Shown piece by piece: positions 22,922 to 24,039 of a DNA stretch of 24,039 bases. The position numbers and the translations under genes were made by a program. Source of the DNA: a bacterium (GTDB taxonomy: Bacteria > Bacillota_I > Bacilli_A > RF39 > UBA660); assembly GCA_019421005.1 (NCBI GenBank), contig JAHZGA010000016.1, positions 1 to 24,039 of the forward strand, given 5' to 3'. Within the stretch, counting starts at the first letter, position 1, and the number at the start of each line of letters is the position of its first letter. Below the pieces are notes generated by a model that worked only from the letters and a program-made list of their open reading frames with translations, was not told the origin of the DNA and searched no databases.

Positions 22922-23950
22922 ATGAAGAAATATGTCATTTTAATTATTTTACTTGTATTAATTTCAGGTTGTGGTAAAGAAGAAGAAAAAAAAGTTGTAA
23001 TGAATTTTGACGATAACTATTATGATATAGCAACTCCATATAAAACGGGAGTAGGTAATAATTATGTTAGACCAAGTGTTATTACAACTTATGATTATAC
23101 TGCTGTAGATGCGGGATTAATGGATATATCAGTTAATTATTTTAACCCGAAAGATGTAAAATTTCAAGCTGGTCAATATCTAACTGAAGAAAGATTAATA
23201 GAACTTTTAAATGATGAAAATTTAAATAAAAATGATGAAATTGATATTGATGGAATAAAAATTAAACCTAATTATATTTCTGGGATTCATGAACAAAATT
23301 TCTTAAAAAATGATAAATTAGATGGAATATCAATCGCGTTAGTTATTAACCCTTATCAAGAATATCAAAATGCATCTGGAAATTATTTATATAAATCTTT
23401 AAATGTTGATGAAACTATTAAAATTGGTGAGGTTAAAGCTAAAGAACTTTTAAAGTATTTAAGAAAAATAGATGAGTTAAAAAATGTTAAAATAATGATG
23501 TGTTTATATGTAGTTGATAACCCTAATTCAGTAACAACTGGTAATTTCGAATACGTTGGTGTAACTAGTAATAGTGATATAACTTTTGAAAATTTAAATT
23601 ATCAATATCAATATTTAACTTCAAATTATGTTTTAGAACATGATTTAAATAACTATACTGCCTTTAATACATTAGTAACTAATATAACAGATAAAGTTGA
23701 TAATCTTTATATAACAGCTGAAGGATTATATGTAAATAACTCACTTAATAAAGTTGAAATTGAAGTTAACAGTAGTTTATTAACAAAAGATAAATTATTA
23801 ATGATAAGCCAACTAATAAGTGAAGAGATAGTTAAACAATTTAATGATAATTTATTAATAAAAGTTTATTTTAAAATTAACAATGAAACTAAAGCTATAA
23901 TAATTAAAAAAAGAGATACAATTGAAAGTAATATTTATTTATTAAACTAG
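22922..23950 (+). CDS. camS: CamS-family lipoprotein (sex pheromone precursor family)
   Basis: Signal peptide MKKYVILIILLVLISGC with lipidated Cys17. The mature part follows the CamS order: a region ending in GLMDISVNYFNPKDVKFQAGQYLTEERLI (shown in parts as GQYLTEERLIELLNDE), then IDGIKIKPNYISGIHEQNFL, DGISIALVINPYQEYQ and a repeat-like second half of alternating beta and helix (LYITAEGLYVNN, LLMISQLISEEIVKQF). In enterococci and staphylococci the signal peptide of CamS gives a small pheromone; here only the family resemblance is seen. 342 residues, near the usual length. ATG 22922 is chosen, with GGAGG 5 nt upstream; the TTG at 22910 lies before that site. Confidence 0.8.
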   Translation: MKKYVILIILLVLISGCGKEEEKKVVMNFDDNYYDIATPYKTGVGNNYVRPSVITTYDYTAVDAGLMDISVNYFNPKDVKFQAGQYLTEERLIELLNDENLNKNDEIDIDGIKIKPNYISGIHEQNFLKNDKLDGISIALVINPYQEYQNASGNYLYKSLNVDETIKIGEVKAKELLKYLRKIDELKNVKIMMCLYVVDNPNSVTTGNFEYVGVTSNSDITFENLNYQYQYLTSNYVLEHDLNNYTAFNTLVTNITDKVDNLYITAEGLYVNNSLNKVEIEVNSSLLTKDKLLMISQLISEEIVKQFNDNLLIKVYFKINNETKAIIIKKRDTIESNIYLLN

Positions 23951-23957
23951 TAAATTG

Positions 23958-23980
23958 AAAAGCATATTATGGCTTTTTTT
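23958..23980 (+). terminator. Terminator after camS
   Basis: AAAAGC (23958-23963) pairs with GCTTTT (23972-23977) around an 8-nt loop, then more T. The last 59 nt of the window hold nothing I can assign. Confidence 0.65.
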
Positions 23981-24039
23981 ATAAGAAAAACTTACTAAAT
24001 TTCTGATTATCTTTTCATAAGTTGGTAAATGCCGATATA

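Noticed and set aside
23981..24039. Imperfect repeat AACTTACTAAA / AAGTTGGTAAA at the right edge
   Set aside because: Too short and too close to the window end to tell from chance; no RNA gene or coding signal seen.
1..24039. tRNA, rRNA, riboswitch or CRISPR array
   Set aside because: No GC-richer island, no tRNA-like arms ending in CCA, no regularly spaced repeats were found on reading; AT-only repeats are compositional.

Overview
The window comes from a very AT-rich, low-GC Gram-positive bacterium, most likely an uncultured gut-type member of the Bacilli (the Erysipelotrichales/RF39/Mollicutes-related neighbourhood is my best guess). Support: an mraZ-rsmH-ftsL-PBP start of a division and cell-wall cluster, ezrA, prsA, an LtaS-type enzyme, a MurT/GatD-like pair, a CamS lipoprotein, and small sporulation-type proteins. 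TGA works as a stop (the 5785-6279 gene, and the MurT-like gene through an ATGA overlap), so this is the standard bacterial code and not the Mycoplasma code. Sigma-A-like promoters with 17-nt spacers and very short leaders recur.

Layout. (1) 1-3453: an accessory cassette in tight or overlapping order: radical SAM enzyme, phosphoribosyltransferase-domain protein, CYTH triphosphatase-type protein, and a free-standing chimera of a leucyl-tRNA synthetase CP1 (editing) domain with a Nudix domain inserted in it. Its left edge has a hairpin that may be the end of an insertion element. (2) 3454-4048: a non-coding stretch with remnants of a decayed gene, then the ezrA promoter. (3) 4049-7305: ezrA, a UPF0316 membrane protein and the PrsA foldase lipoprotein, separated by clear terminators. 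(4) 7436-9325: two tiny membrane peptides (one YjcZ-like) behind a SigK-like motif, a CmpB-type membrane protein and a CotS/APH-type kinase. (5) 9428-13707: promoter, three-repeat MraZ operator, mraZ, rsmH, ftsL, a PASTA PBP, and a small pilin-like protein. The cluster stops here: no mraY, murD or ftsW follows. (6) 13734-17029: an LTA-synthase-family enzyme, an unknown membrane-anchored protein and a histidine phosphatase. (7) 17061-19108, minus strand: a MurT/GatD-like pair whose GatD has lost both catalytic residues. (8) 19270-20648: a STAS protein, a Pro/Met-rich coat-like protein and trmB. (9) 20725-22889: an operon of a lipoprotein and three small envelope-type proteins, the last with a YtxH domain, then a CamS lipoprotein.

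Most of the window is envelope assembly and division: EzrA, MraZ, FtsL and PBP (septum), LtaS-like (polymer synthesis), PrsA (folding of secreted proteins) and MurT/GatD-like (peptidoglycan precursor modification, if still active). The most unusual content is the first four-gene cassette, which combines PRPP, triphosphate, Nudix and tRNA-editing folds with a radical SAM enzyme, and the inactive-looking GatD.
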